Origin: Chloroflexota bacterium
GTDB lineage: Bacteria > Chloroflexota > Chloroflexia > Chloroheliales > Chloroheliaceae
Direction: 5' to 3'
DNA: 64,000 nt
Assembly (NCBI GenBank): GCA_028287745.1
Contig: JAQBPB010000019.1
Location: 62,001 to 126,000 of the forward strand
The position numbers and the translations under genes were made by a program. This document shows, in pieces, positions 27,218 through 35,552 of the stretch; position 1 is the stretch's first letter; each line of letters starts with the position of its first letter. Under the pieces are notes generated by a model. It searched no databases, was not told the origin of the DNA, and saw nothing but the letters and a program-made list of their open reading frames with translations.

Positions 27218-28453
27218 TTAATGCCCTGGAATTGGTAAGTCCGAAGCAAGCGGTGGGTGCAAGAAAAAGGCAATTGCAATGATTAAATACGCCGCCAGGA
27301 GTTGCAGCCCTTCCACCCAGTTTGTCTCGCCATCATTTACGATCAGGTTTACCATAAAGATAGACACGACAATCGCGATCAGTTCAAAGAGGCTAAAAAC
27401 CAGGTTTAGCTGGCTGGTCCCTCCCAGGAAGAAGCCGATAAAGACCAGCAACGGGGCGACAAAAGCGGCGACCTGCGTGCTGCTGCCGATGGCGATACCC
27501 AGCGACAGGTCCATTTTGTTCTTAATCGCCACCAGCACCGCCGTAAGGTGTTCGGCCGCGTTACCAATGATTGCGATTAGAATTACACCGATAAACAACT
27601 CGGTCCAACCAAACTGGTTGGTCAGGCTTTCAACACTGCCGACCAGGAATTCGGCCATAAACCCGACCAGCACGGTTGCCACCAGCAACACCCCCAGGCT
27701 TGCCTTTACACTCCAGCCGTGGCCTTCTTCTTCCTCGGCATGCAGGGTCGGGTCTCCGGCGTAAAGATGGGCATGGGTGCGCAGCGAAAAGATTAGCTGG
27801 GCAATGTAGGACAGAATCAAGATAGCCGCCACCGCCAGGCTTAGGTTTTCCAGCAAATTTCGCTGGTCAAGGCGCTGGGCATCGTTTACAGGGGTAGTGA
27901 GGGTATAGGCAAAGCCTGCCGGGATAATCAGCGCAATCGCGGTTAGCGACATCAGGGTATTGGTTGCGCGGATAGCGGTTGCGTTAAAGGTTTGCCTGTC
28001 GCGTTTCCAACCGCCAAAAAAGATTGCCAGACCCAGTACGAAAAGCAAGTTACCCATAATTGACCCGGTAATACTGGCTTTAACTACCTCCAGTAATTTT
28101 GGGTTTTCCTGGGCGCGAATCAGGGCCAGGGTGGCAATAATCAATTCTACCGCGTTACCAAACGTAGCATTGAGCAGGCCGCCAATACCCTGTCCGGCTT
28201 TGGTGGCCAGTTCTTCGGTCGCCGTACCCATTATTTTTGCCAGCGGTACGATAGCTAAACACGATGCGAAGAAAACCAGGACTGACGGGAAATGAGTAAG
28301 TTCCGCCACAAACGCCAGGGGAACAAAAATCAGCAACGAATATAGAATTTTTTCGAAACCATTGGAGTCTTTAACCAAGCTGACGATAGGGTTAACCGGG
28401 GGGCGGTGGTGCGGGCCGGGCATTGCCTCGGCAGCAGGGACTTTTTGAGCCAC
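27218..28453 (-). CDS. Calcium/proton exchanger (CAX family)
   Basis: A 411-residue membrane antiporter of the CaCA superfamily with about 11 helices. The two inverted alpha repeats are visible: GLLNATFGNAVELIIATLAL in the first half and IGNAAEHLTAVLVAIKNKMD then LGIAIGSSTQVA in the second. Both carry the conserved Glu of the ion path. A short acidic stretch (LHAEEEEGH) lies in the central loop, as in Vcx1/ChaA-type proteins. It should export Ca2+ in exchange for protons. The start is GTG at 28453, fixed by AGGAGG 5 nt upstream. Confidence 0.92.
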   Translation of the reverse strand: MAQKVPAAEAMPGPHHRPPVNPIVSLVKDSNGFEKILYSLLIFVPLAFVAELTHFPSVLVFFASCLAIVPLAKIMGTATEELATKAGQGIGGLLNATFGNAVELIIATLALIRAQENPKLLEVVKASITGSIMGNLLFVLGLAIFFGGWKRDRQTFNATAIRATNTLMSLTAIALIIPAGFAYTLTTPVNDAQRLDQRNLLENLSLAVAAILILSYIAQLIFSLRTHAHLYAGDPTLHAEEEEGHGWSVKASLGVLLVATVLVGFMAEFLVGSVESLTNQFGWTELFIGVILIAIIGNAAEHLTAVLVAIKNKMDLSLGIAIGSSTQVAAFVAPLLVFIGFFLGGTSQLNLVFSLFELIAIVVSIFMVNLIVNDGETNWVEGLQLLAAYLIIAIAFFLHPPLASDLPIPGH

Positions 28454-28531
28454 TTTTACCTCCTATACTGTGCAAGCCTGAATATCAATTTGCCGTAAGC
28501 CTATATGTACTTCTTTTTGCATACCGATTCA

Positions 28532-28594
28532 ACAATGCTGCAATAAGTAGGCCGCCCTTAGGGGGGTTAGGGCGGCCTAAATTTGCAGCATTGT
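28532..28594. repeat. Long nested hairpin between degV and the CAX gene
   Basis: An outer 12-bp stem (ACAATGCTGCAA/TTGCAGCATTGT) encloses a 4/3-nt internal loop and an inner 11-bp stem (TAGGCCGCCCT/AGGGCGGCCTA) with a 10-nt loop. It is unusually stable. No T-run follows on either strand. It could end the degV transcript or shape the 5' leader of the CAX mRNA. Confidence 0.65.
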
Positions 28595-28633
28595 ATCATT
28601 TTTTATAACAATTTAAAACTTATGCGCGGTAGA

Positions 28634-29506
28634 TTAATCAAGCGGAAAAGCGGCAGCACCGACCACTCCGGCGCCGCCGTGCGCGCCCAGGGTTGGTCCC
28701 ATCTCAGCCAGGATTAGTTCTTTAACGTTGGTGTTGTTATTAATGCGGTTTTTGAGGAGTTCCGCTTGCTGGGGAGCCATGCTGTGGACGACTGTTGCCA
28801 GCAGCGGGCGCTGGCCGAATTTCTCGGCCATGGTTTTGGCAATCCGCAAGAAGGCCCGTTCCAGGCTGAGTTCCCGGCCAGCCGGTTCACCGATGCCATC
28901 TTTGAAAGTGAAAATAGGTTTGATGTGCAGGGCCTGTCCGATAAGGTAGGCTACCTGGTTGACCCGGCCGCTCTGGCGCAAATATTTCAGAGTGTCGGCC
29001 ACAAATAACTGAACGGTTTCCTTTTTGTACTTTTCCAGGCATTCCAGGATCTGGGCGGGAGTCTGGCCGGCTTTAGCCATCCGGGAAGCCTGTAAAGCAT
29101 ACAGGCCCAGCACCATCGAAACGGTGCCGCTGTCCCACAGGGTAATGTCGGCATCGGGAAGCGACTGGCGGGCCAAGGTAGCCGAGTTATAAGCCACGCT
29201 CATTTTGGTGCTGGCGTGGAGCGAGAGTATCCGGTCATAGCGCTGCAGCATTTCCTCATAAGCGGCAACGTACTCCCCGGCATTGGGGCCCTGGGTCTTG
29301 GGCATGCCCAGTTCCGGGTGCTCCAACTTTTCGTAAAATTGCCGGTAACTGATGGTCACGCCTTCATCATACGAAATATTTTCCTTCTGGAAATAAACGT
29401 GAAAGGGGACGGTCTTGATATTACCAAGTTCTTTAAGCAGGTCTGTGGGTAAATCGGCAACGCTGTCTACTACCAGACCGAGGTCGTCTTTGGCTGAGGT
29501 ACTCAT
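28634..29506 (-). CDS. DegV family fatty-acid-binding protein
   Basis: A 290-residue DegV protein: LGLVVDSVADLPTDLLKELG at the N-terminus, VPFHVYFQKENISYDEG, QPLSH-like helix IAKTMAEKFG and a C-terminal GPTLGAHGGAGVVGAAA. DegV/FakB-like proteins hold a fatty acid for phosphorylation by the DhaK-type kinase FakA, which is not in this window. AGGAG lies 11 nt upstream of the ATG. Confidence 0.9.
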   Translation of the reverse strand: MSTSAKDDLGLVVDSVADLPTDLLKELGNIKTVPFHVYFQKENISYDEGVTISYRQFYEKLEHPELGMPKTQGPNAGEYVAAYEEMLQRYDRILSLHASTKMSVAYNSATLARQSLPDADITLWDSGTVSMVLGLYALQASRMAKAGQTPAQILECLEKYKKETVQLFVADTLKYLRQSGRVNQVAYLIGQALHIKPIFTFKDGIGEPAGRELSLERAFLRIAKTMAEKFGQRPLLATVVHSMAPQQAELLKNRINNNTNVKELILAEMGPTLGAHGGAGVVGAAAFPLD

Positions 29507-29714
29507 TAATTTGCCTACTCCTATATCTGTTTAACCATTGTACCACCGCCCGATAGTATACTCTTTTTCGGTTAAAAACCGGTTAGTATCATCTAACCCT
29601 AATCCTATTAATCGCTTTATAAGCAGTTGGTGGTATAACAAATGGTATAATTTAATAATATTATAGGAGAAGTATAGGTTGTGAACGGGCAACGCCCCGA
29701 AAGGGAATTTAACT

Positions 29715-31298
29715 TTGCATTACCCAGGAATATTTTTAAATTTCAAGCTCTATAAATTTGGGTCTGGCTTGATTGTCCTTCTTCTGGCCGGTCTGCTGGC
29801 TGCGTGCGGCAATGATACCGCCGCCCCGACTACTACCGCTGCCACCACCCAGGCGGCTACCACTACTACAGCTACTACTGCGGCGGCAACAACCGCCGCC
29901 AGCGCGACATCGGCCGCGCCCGGCACGACTTCCGCCGCTGCCACTGTAGCGTCTACTACCGCGACCCAGGCTGGTACTACTACAGTGGCAGCCACTACTG
30001 CTCCCGCTGCCACTGTAGCGTCTACTACCACCGCTCCAACCCAGCCTGCCGCCACCACTGCCGTTGCTGCTACCACGGCGGTTGCTACGGCTGCGGCTGC
30101 CACTACCGCCGCTCAATCGGGTGTTAAAAACCGGCCGATTGATAACAAATACCCTGCTGGTCCGGCACCTACGGTTGCGCCACCGGCCGGGGGCCTGGTA
30201 GATATAACCTTGCAGGTGCCGGATGCCCTTAAGAAAGGAACTTTTGCCCAGAATCGGACCCTCAAGCTACCTAAAGGTTTCCAGATTAGTCTTTACACCC
30301 AGGTAAGTGGCGGCTTGCGCCATGCTACCTTCAGCCCGGACGGCCGCCTGTTCGCCACTGCGCGGAATGATGGCAGGGTCCTGGTCCTCAAAGATAACGG
30401 CGCGTACGCGGAAGCGGCTACTTTTGCCGAAGGTATGAATGGTCCGCACGGCCTGGCCTTTCATGAGGCTAACGGTCAGCTTTACCTGTATGTCGCAGAA
30501 AATGATAAAGTAACCCGCATGGCTTACCAGCCAGGCCAGGCCAGGGCCGATAGAAAAGAAGTAATCGTTACCGACCTGCCGACGGGCGGCGGCCACAGCA
30601 CCCGCTCGATTGCTTTTGGGCCGGACAACAAGATGTATATCGCGGCCGGTTCAAGCTGTAATGTTTGTGTAGAAACTAACCCGGCACGGGCGGCTGTTAC
30701 CCAGTATAATGATGATGGAACCGGCAAGCGGATTTTCGCTACCGGACTGCGTAACGAGGTGGGCATCAAGTTCCACCCGGAAACCGGTGAGCTGTGGGGC
30801 GTTGAAAATAGCCGGGACAGCCTGGGTAACAACTTGCCACCGGAAGAAATTAACATTATCGTGGATAGCGGCAATTACGGTTGGCCTTACTGCTATTCCA
30901 ACAAGGTCTACGACACGAACTTTGGCGGTAAGGATCCTGCTTACTGCCAGCAGACTTTGCCACCGGCATTACCCATGCAGGCTCATTCGGCCCCGTTAGG
31001 GTTGGATTTCTACCTGCCCAAAACCATGCAGTTCCCGGCTGATTTCCGGGGTGATGTGTTTGTGGGTTTCCACGGTTCCTGGGATAGTACCCAGCCCACC
31101 GGCTACAAAGTCGTGCGCGTGCGTGTGAAAGATGGCCGCCCGGAAAGTTATGAGGATTTCGCAACCGGCTGGCTGATCGGCACCGGCACTAGAAATTACT
31201 GGGGCCGCCCGGTCGATACGGTAGTTGGTCCGGACGGAAGTCTGTACATTACCGATGATCAGACCAATGCGATTTATAAAGTAACCTATAAAGGATAA
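29715..31298 (+). CDS. Lipoprotein with PQQ-type glucose/sorbosone dehydrogenase-like beta-propeller
   Basis: A 527-residue exported lipoprotein. TTG at 29715 is the only plausible start before the signal peptide; GGGA lies about 9 nt upstream. The lipobox is LLAAC. About 90 residues of nearly pure Thr/Ala follow (29820-30115) and form an extended stalk. The rest is a propeller with FSPDGRLFATARNDGRVLVL, GPHGLAFHEANGQLYLYVAE, GLRNEVGIKFHPETGELWGV and YGWPYCYSN. These match the glucose/sorbosone dehydrogenase (GSDH/L-sorbosone) family that may use PQQ. It precedes the site-2 protease gene by 7 nt, so the two form an operon. Catalysis is inferred; PQQ synthesis genes are absent here. Confidence 0.85.
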   Translation: MHYPGIFLNFKLYKFGSGLIVLLLAGLLAACGNDTAAPTTTAATTQAATTTTATTAAATTAASATSAAPGTTSAAATVASTTATQAGTTTVAATTAPAATVASTTTAPTQPAATTAVAATTAVATAAAATTAAQSGVKNRPIDNKYPAGPAPTVAPPAGGLVDITLQVPDALKKGTFAQNRTLKLPKGFQISLYTQVSGGLRHATFSPDGRLFATARNDGRVLVLKDNGAYAEAATFAEGMNGPHGLAFHEANGQLYLYVAENDKVTRMAYQPGQARADRKEVIVTDLPTGGGHSTRSIAFGPDNKMYIAAGSSCNVCVETNPARAAVTQYNDDGTGKRIFATGLRNEVGIKFHPETGELWGVENSRDSLGNNLPPEEINIIVDSGNYGWPYCYSNKVYDTNFGGKDPAYCQQTLPPALPMQAHSAPLGLDFYLPKTMQFPADFRGDVFVGFHGSWDSTQPTGYKVVRVRVKDGRPESYEDFATGWLIGTGTRNYWGRPVDTVVGPDGSLYITDDQTNAIYKVTYKG

Positions 31299-31305
31299 AT
31301 TTATT

Positions 31306-32502
31306 ATGTTTGGTGGAGGTCCGGGCATCCGGGTGATGCGCTTCCGGGGAGTCGATGTAACGCTGGATTTTAGCGTTTTGCTGCTGATACTTATTTTCTT
31401 TGTACCACAGGCGGCTAATTTTTCACGGGCCTATAACTGGGACCAGTCTCAGACTATTTTAGGTGGCGTGTTAATTTCCGTCCTTTTCATTGGCTCCATC
31501 CTGGTCCATGAACTGAGCCACGCCTCGGTCGGAATGGCCGTGGGCGCGAAGGTCAGCGCGATTAAACTTAATATGTTTGGTGGCGCGACTTTTTTCAGCT
31601 ATAAACCTGCGTCCGAAGGCAAGAATTTCTGGATTTCAATCATCGGGCCGCTCTCCAACCTGGCCCTGTGGTATCTATTTAAGTTAGCCGCCGATGCCAG
31701 CCTCCAGGCCGACCTGGCCGGGTTTGCTCCTACCTATTCAGTCTGGACCGTAATCTGCAACAATTTATCCCAGCTTAACCTGTACCTGGCAATTTTCAAT
31801 GCTCTGCCGGGTTACCCTATGGACGGCGGACAGGCTTTGCGGTCGGCCGTAATCTGGATTACCAAAAAGGAATTGTGGGCGGCCTGGGTTGTCGCGGTGC
31901 TGGGTTGTTTGACCGGGGGTGTTTTTATCCTCCTGGCCGTCCAACTGCTTGCCCAGCAGAGTACCTTCAATGCCTTGATCCTGGGACTGCTGTCTTTCTG
32001 GATTATCAGCGGGTCAATCGCCCAACTTCGTGAGGTCTTGCCAGTCTCGAACCGGCTGCGGCCCGCTCCCGGCCCTGAGATGCCGGTTATTCCGCTGGAG
32101 CCTATGGGCATCCAGGTAGGCCAGGTAATGGAGCGCCCGCCTCGCGCCTGGGACGAGCGCGCGCCCATCGCCGATTTCTTACGCGAAGCAGAAGCCATGC
32201 GCCTGGATGATAGAGCCTGGGTACCGGTCCTGCGGGAAGGGTATTTGCTGGGAATTGTAAATCGCCGTCTGGCCCGCAAAGGCCCGACCTATCAAAACGG
32301 TATATCTTCAAACGGTCCCGGCACCGTACCTAACCTGTCCCAGGTAATGGTCCCTCGTCGCAGCCTGGCGGTGGTCCAGGCCGAACAAGACCTGAGCCAG
32401 GCGGTTGAAGTCGTCCGGGCCAACCGCGAATACCCGGTAGCAGTCCTGGGGCCGGGTGGTTACTTCGTAGGTTTTATCACTCGCGATAACTTGCGGGGCT
32501 AA
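31306..32502 (+). CDS. Site-2 protease family (M50B) metalloprotease with CBS domains
   Basis: A 398-residue membrane metalloprotease. The zinc motif VHELSHASVG lies in the second helix, and NALPGYPMDGGQALR supplies the third ligand. Four to six membrane helices cover residues 1-240. Residues about 265-398 form a CBS pair (VGQVMERPPRAWDERAPIAD, LRVMV-like SQVMVPRRSLAVVQAEQDLS) that may sense adenine nucleotides. S2P proteins cut membrane-embedded substrates such as anti-sigma factors. It starts 7 nt after the lipoprotein gene, with AGGA about 10 nt upstream, and ends in the long terminator at 32506-32564. Confidence 0.92.
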   Translation: MFGGGPGIRVMRFRGVDVTLDFSVLLLILIFFVPQAANFSRAYNWDQSQTILGGVLISVLFIGSILVHELSHASVGMAVGAKVSAIKLNMFGGATFFSYKPASEGKNFWISIIGPLSNLALWYLFKLAADASLQADLAGFAPTYSVWTVICNNLSQLNLYLAIFNALPGYPMDGGQALRSAVIWITKKELWAAWVVAVLGCLTGGVFILLAVQLLAQQSTFNALILGLLSFWIISGSIAQLREVLPVSNRLRPAPGPEMPVIPLEPMGIQVGQVMERPPRAWDERAPIADFLREAEAMRLDDRAWVPVLREGYLLGIVNRRLARKGPTYQNGISSNGPGTVPNLSQVMVPRRSLAVVQAEQDLSQAVEVVRANREYPVAVLGPGGYFVGFITRDNLRG

Positions 32503-32505
32503 AGT

Positions 32506-32564
32506 AAAGTAGATAAATAATAAAAAACCGGCGCAATGCCGGTTTTTTATTATTTATCTACTTT
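32506..32564. terminator. 27-bp perfect bidirectional terminator
   Basis: Bases 32506-32532 pair perfectly with 32538-32564 around a 5-nt loop. The GC-rich tip is ACCGGC/GCCGGT, with A/T-rich runs giving U-tracts in both directions. Its right arm contains the stop and last codons of the glycosyltransferase gene on the minus strand. Confidence 0.9.
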
Positions 32565-33710
32565 GACTGATTCGACTTCTATTTCTTCTATCCGGGTAAT
32601 TGGGTGCGGCGGCCCGGCTTTTGGTGGAGCGTGGCCGGTACCCAGGCCGTTGGTTGGGTGGGCCGGTAGCCTGGTGCCAGTGAGGTCCGAGCGGAGTTGC
32701 CGCAGTTCGCCCAGCAAGCTGTCTTCCCGGTTTTTTTGTTTATCCAGCTCTAATTCCATTTTCTTAACCCGGAACAGCGTATCTTCGATCAGCCGCCGGT
32801 TGTTGCTTATCAGGTCGGCGATAAGACCGATTAACATTATCAGCACGCCGATAATGGTTGAGGCGCTGCCCAGCATCAGCGATTGGACGTGACCGATGCT
32901 GCCGTTGTGTTCGGTAACGGAGAGCCACAGGAAGCGAACTATTACCGGGATTCCTATCAGGAAGAAGGGCACGCTAAAGTAGAAAAAGGCTTTGAGCGGC
33001 TCGTGCATGGCATAGATGCGGACGATAGTCGCGCCCATGCGCTTTACATAATTCCAAATGCCTTTGACCAGCCGGGACTCCCGGGTAACCGGGTTGGTGG
33101 AAATAGGGATTGAGGTTATCGCCAGGTTTCGCTTGCTGGCCTGAAAGATGGTTTCGACGGTGTAGGTATAGCGGGTAACCACGTTCAGGGAAAGGGCACA
33201 CTCCCGGCTGAAGGCCCGAAAACCGCTCACGGCATCGGTTACTTTCGACCCGCTAAAGATGCGGACTGCCAGGCTGCCCCAGCGCTGGAATTTCTTCTTA
33301 ATTGGGCTGAAATGGTCGATCAGATCGGTCTGCCGGTCACCGATGACCATATCGGCCTGGCGCAATAAGATTGGCCTGACCAGTTCCGGGATGGACTGGC
33401 CGGGATACTGGTTATCGGCATCGGTATTGACGATAATATCGGCATCCAGGAAAAGACAGGTATTGAGGCCGGTCTGGAAAGCCGCCGCCAGGCCCCGGTT
33501 GCGGGTGTGGTGAGCGATAGCCATCGGCACCTGGTTGCGCAAACCCCATTCCCGGGCGACTTCTACCGTCCGGTCACTGCAACCATCATCAATTATTACA
33601 ACAACAATTTCATCAACCCCGTTTATTTGACTGGGACGCGGTAAATCGTCCAAAGTCTGAGGAAGGGTTTCTTCCTCGTTATAACAGGGGATTTGGATAG
33701 CAAGTTTCAT
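32550..33710 (-). CDS. Family 2 glycosyltransferase (polyprenyl-phosphate sugar transferase-like)
   Basis: A 386-residue GT2 protein. The nucleotide-sugar fold is clear: AIQIPCYNEEETLPQTLDDL, VVVIIDDGCSDRTVEVAREW, HHTRNRGLAAAFQTGL and the DXD region VNTDADNQYPG. Two membrane helices follow (residues about 240-315), then a charged coiled-coil-like tail (VKKMELELDKQKNREDSLLG). The layout matches DPM1/GtrB-type enzymes that load a sugar onto polyprenyl phosphate or elongate surface glycans. It is convergent with the site-2 protease gene and shares its terminator. The ribosome site is weak. Confidence 0.9.
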   Translation of the reverse strand: MKLAIQIPCYNEEETLPQTLDDLPRPSQINGVDEIVVVIIDDGCSDRTVEVAREWGLRNQVPMAIAHHTRNRGLAAAFQTGLNTCLFLDADIIVNTDADNQYPGQSIPELVRPILLRQADMVIGDRQTDLIDHFSPIKKKFQRWGSLAVRIFSGSKVTDAVSGFRAFSRECALSLNVVTRYTYTVETIFQASKRNLAITSIPISTNPVTRESRLVKGIWNYVKRMGATIVRIYAMHEPLKAFFYFSVPFFLIGIPVIVRFLWLSVTEHNGSIGHVQSLMLGSASTIIGVLIMLIGLIADLISNNRRLIEDTLFRVKKMELELDKQKNREDSLLGELRQLRSDLTGTRLPAHPTNGLGTGHAPPKAGPPHPITRIEEIEVESVKVDK

Positions 33711-33838
33711 TAAGCCTAACTTTTACTTCAGAACTTCCCGCCAGCAGCCTTTGTTCAGAATAAGAACGTTTCTGAGCGCATAAAAGTTGCGCTACCAGGC
33801 TTGATTCTACTCTTTAAGTGCCTAAAGGTCAACTGGGG

Positions 33839-33944
33839 GTCAGTAGTCAGAGGTCAATAGGCAGAAGAAGATAACAGATAGAAGACAGAAGAAGGTAGGA
33901 GAAAATAACAGATAGAAGACAGAAGAAGGTAGAAGGTAGAAAGT
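33839..33944. repeat. Degenerate heptanucleotide repeats, purine-rich arm
   Basis: A noncoding stretch with period-7 structure: GTCAGTAGTCAG-type units at the left, a 28-bp direct repeat (33871-33898 and 33905-33932), and three clean units AGAAGGT, AGAAGGT, AGAAAGT (33924-33944). It is reminiscent of the short tandem heptanucleotide repeats of filamentous cyanobacteria. The flanking 33711-33838 and 33945-34083 hold no gene. Confidence 0.65.
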
Positions 33945-34083
33945 ATTGGAGGGTAAAATTTTAAAGTTTTGGGTTTTCGGTTTAGCGTAATCTTTTTAAC
34001 AGGCTACTCGGTAAATTAACGTTCTACTGTCACTTTCTCCTATCTTCCTTTCACTAACTACGACCCCTTCCGCCGCCTTCTCC

Positions 34084-34108
34084 ACTGACTACTGACTACT
34101 GACTACTG
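34084..34108. repeat. Heptanucleotide repeats, opposite-strand arm
   Basis: ACTGACT three times in a row plus ACTG (period 7). It is the reverse complement of the CAGTAGTCAGT-type units at 33839-33850, so the two arms form a long imperfect inverted repeat. Confidence 0.7.
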
Positions 34109-34119
34109 CTCATCTCTCC

Positions 34120-34148
34120 TTGACCGGGCCGGGGGTTTAGTGTAGACT
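34120..34148 (+). promoter_or_regulatory. Candidate serS promoter
   Basis: TTGACC (34120-34125), a 17-bp spacer and TAGACT (34143-34148). This would give a leader of about 130 nt before the serS ATG, containing a terminator. Confidence 0.45.
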
Positions 34149-34206
34149 TTACCCGCTTACAGTCAAAAGGCGTGTAGCAAGGTTGCCTGGCGGGAACGAA
34201 GTCCCG

Positions 34207-34248
34207 GCCTCTCATCCTTTGAACACCTCAAAGATGAGCGGCTTTTTT
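34207..34248 (+). terminator. Terminator in the serS leader (attenuator candidate)
   Basis: CTCAT and CTTTG pair with CAAAG and ATGAG around a 7-nt loop with one bulged C, extended by GCC/GGC and followed by six Ts. It lies 39 nt before the serS start. Just upstream is a CGGGA/TCCCG hairpin (34191-34206) preceded by AAGG and TGGC, vaguely like a T-box antiterminator. No T-box Stem I was recognised. Confidence 0.7.
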
Positions 34249-34286
34249 GATTCTTTTTGGATAAAATAAAATTTCAGGAGCGGAGC

Positions 34287-35552
34287 ATGCTTGACCTGCG
34301 GTTTATACGCGAAAATCCCGATAAAGTGCGCTGGGCCATCCAGGTAAAGCGGGTAGGACTGGACCTGGACGAATTGCTGGCGGTTGACCAGGAAGTTTTG
34401 AAGCTGAAACGCCAGATTCAAACCCTGAATGAAGAAAAGAACAGCAATTCCAAACGGATGGGGAAGGCTACCCCGGAGGAACGCCCTCAAATCATCCAGC
34501 GCGGCAAAGAAATCGGGGACGAACTGAAAGCCCTGGAACCCCGCCTGCGCGAGACTGAAGAAAGTTTGCGCCAGCTTTTACTGCTGGTCCCAAATATTCC
34601 TGACGCGGATGTCCCGGTCGGCCTGGATGATACCGAGAATGTCGAAGTCTACCGCTGGGGAAACCAGCCTATTTTTGATTTCGCGCCCCTGGACCATGTT
34701 CAAATCCTGGAAAATCACGGCTGGGCCGATTTCAAACGCGTAGCCGATGTCGCGGGCAGCCGCAGCTATATGCTCAAGAACGAAATGGTTATCCTGGAAC
34801 ACGCTTTGCACCGCTTTGCGATGGACCGGCTGATGGAGAAGGGCTTTACCCTGTTAACCGCGCCTTCCATGGCCCGTGAGTTTGCTTTCGAGGGGACGGG
34901 CCATTTCCCGACCGGCAAGGACCAGGTTTACTACCTGCCCGCCGATGACCTTTATCTCTCCGGGACCGCTGAGGTGCCGGTTAACGCCCTGCACAGCGGT
35001 GAGATTTTGAGCGAGAGCGAACTGCCCATCAAGTACGCGGCTATTTCTCCTTCCTTCCGGCGTGAAGCCGGTAGCGGCGGCCGGGATGTCCGGGGCTTGA
35101 TTCGGGTACACCAGTTCACCAAGGTTGAGCAGTATATTCTCACTAAAAACGACCCGGAAGAGTCGAAGCGCTTGCACGAAACTATCCTGGGGAACGCAAA
35201 AGAGATTTTAGAGGCGTTGGAAATTCCCTACCGGGTGGTGGAAGTATGTACCGGTGATATGGGCGCGGGTAAGACCAAGATGCATGACATTGAAAGTTGG
35301 GTACCCAGCGAACAAAAATACCGCGAAACGCATTCCTGCTCCTCCCTGGGCGACTGGCAAGCCCGGCGCACCAACCTGCGCTACCGGGATGCCGACGGTA
35401 AAGTGCAGTTCTGCTATACCCTGAATAACACCGCCCTGGCGACCCCGCGCTTCCTGGTGCCGTTCCTTGAAAATCACCAGCAGGCCGATGGTTCGATCCG
35501 GGTGCCCGCCGCTTTGCAGCCGTCCCTGGGGGGTAAAGAAAAGCTGGGCTAA
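34287..35552 (+). CDS. serS: Seryl-tRNA synthetase
   Basis: A 421-residue class II aminoacyl-tRNA synthetase that charges tRNA-Ser. The N-terminal coiled-coil arm (residues about 25-100) is clear. Motif 2 reads FRREAGSGGRDVRGLIRVHQ, TGTAEVPVN precedes it, and motif 3 lies in NNTALATPRFLVPFLENHQQ. The start MLDLRFIRENPDKV is the canonical SerRS opening and has AGGAG 6-7 nt upstream; an upstream TTG at 34257 is rejected. A terminator in its leader suggests attenuation. Confidence 0.97.
   Translation: MLDLRFIRENPDKVRWAIQVKRVGLDLDELLAVDQEVLKLKRQIQTLNEEKNSNSKRMGKATPEERPQIIQRGKEIGDELKALEPRLRETEESLRQLLLLVPNIPDADVPVGLDDTENVEVYRWGNQPIFDFAPLDHVQILENHGWADFKRVADVAGSRSYMLKNEMVILEHALHRFAMDRLMEKGFTLLTAPSMAREFAFEGTGHFPTGKDQVYYLPADDLYLSGTAEVPVNALHSGEILSESELPIKYAAISPSFRREAGSGGRDVRGLIRVHQFTKVEQYILTKNDPEESKRLHETILGNAKEILEALEIPYRVVEVCTGDMGAGKTKMHDIESWVPSEQKYRETHSCSSLGDWQARRTNLRYRDADGKVQFCYTLNNTALATPRFLVPFLENHQQADGSIRVPAALQPSLGGKEKLG

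Noticed and set aside
29681-29755. A 24-codon frame starting GTG with AGGAG upstream
   Set aside because: It overlaps the sorbosone dehydrogenase-like gene in another frame and has no recognisable product; a leader peptide is possible but unsupported.
33871-33932. A 28-bp direct repeat, considered as a CRISPR fragment
   Set aside because: Only two copies separated by 6 nt, lying inside a period-7 repeat block; no spacer-length intervals and no cas genes.
34120-34248. A full T-box riboswitch before serS
   Set aside because: No Stem I with specifier loop can be seen and the T-box core is imperfect, so only the terminator is annotated.
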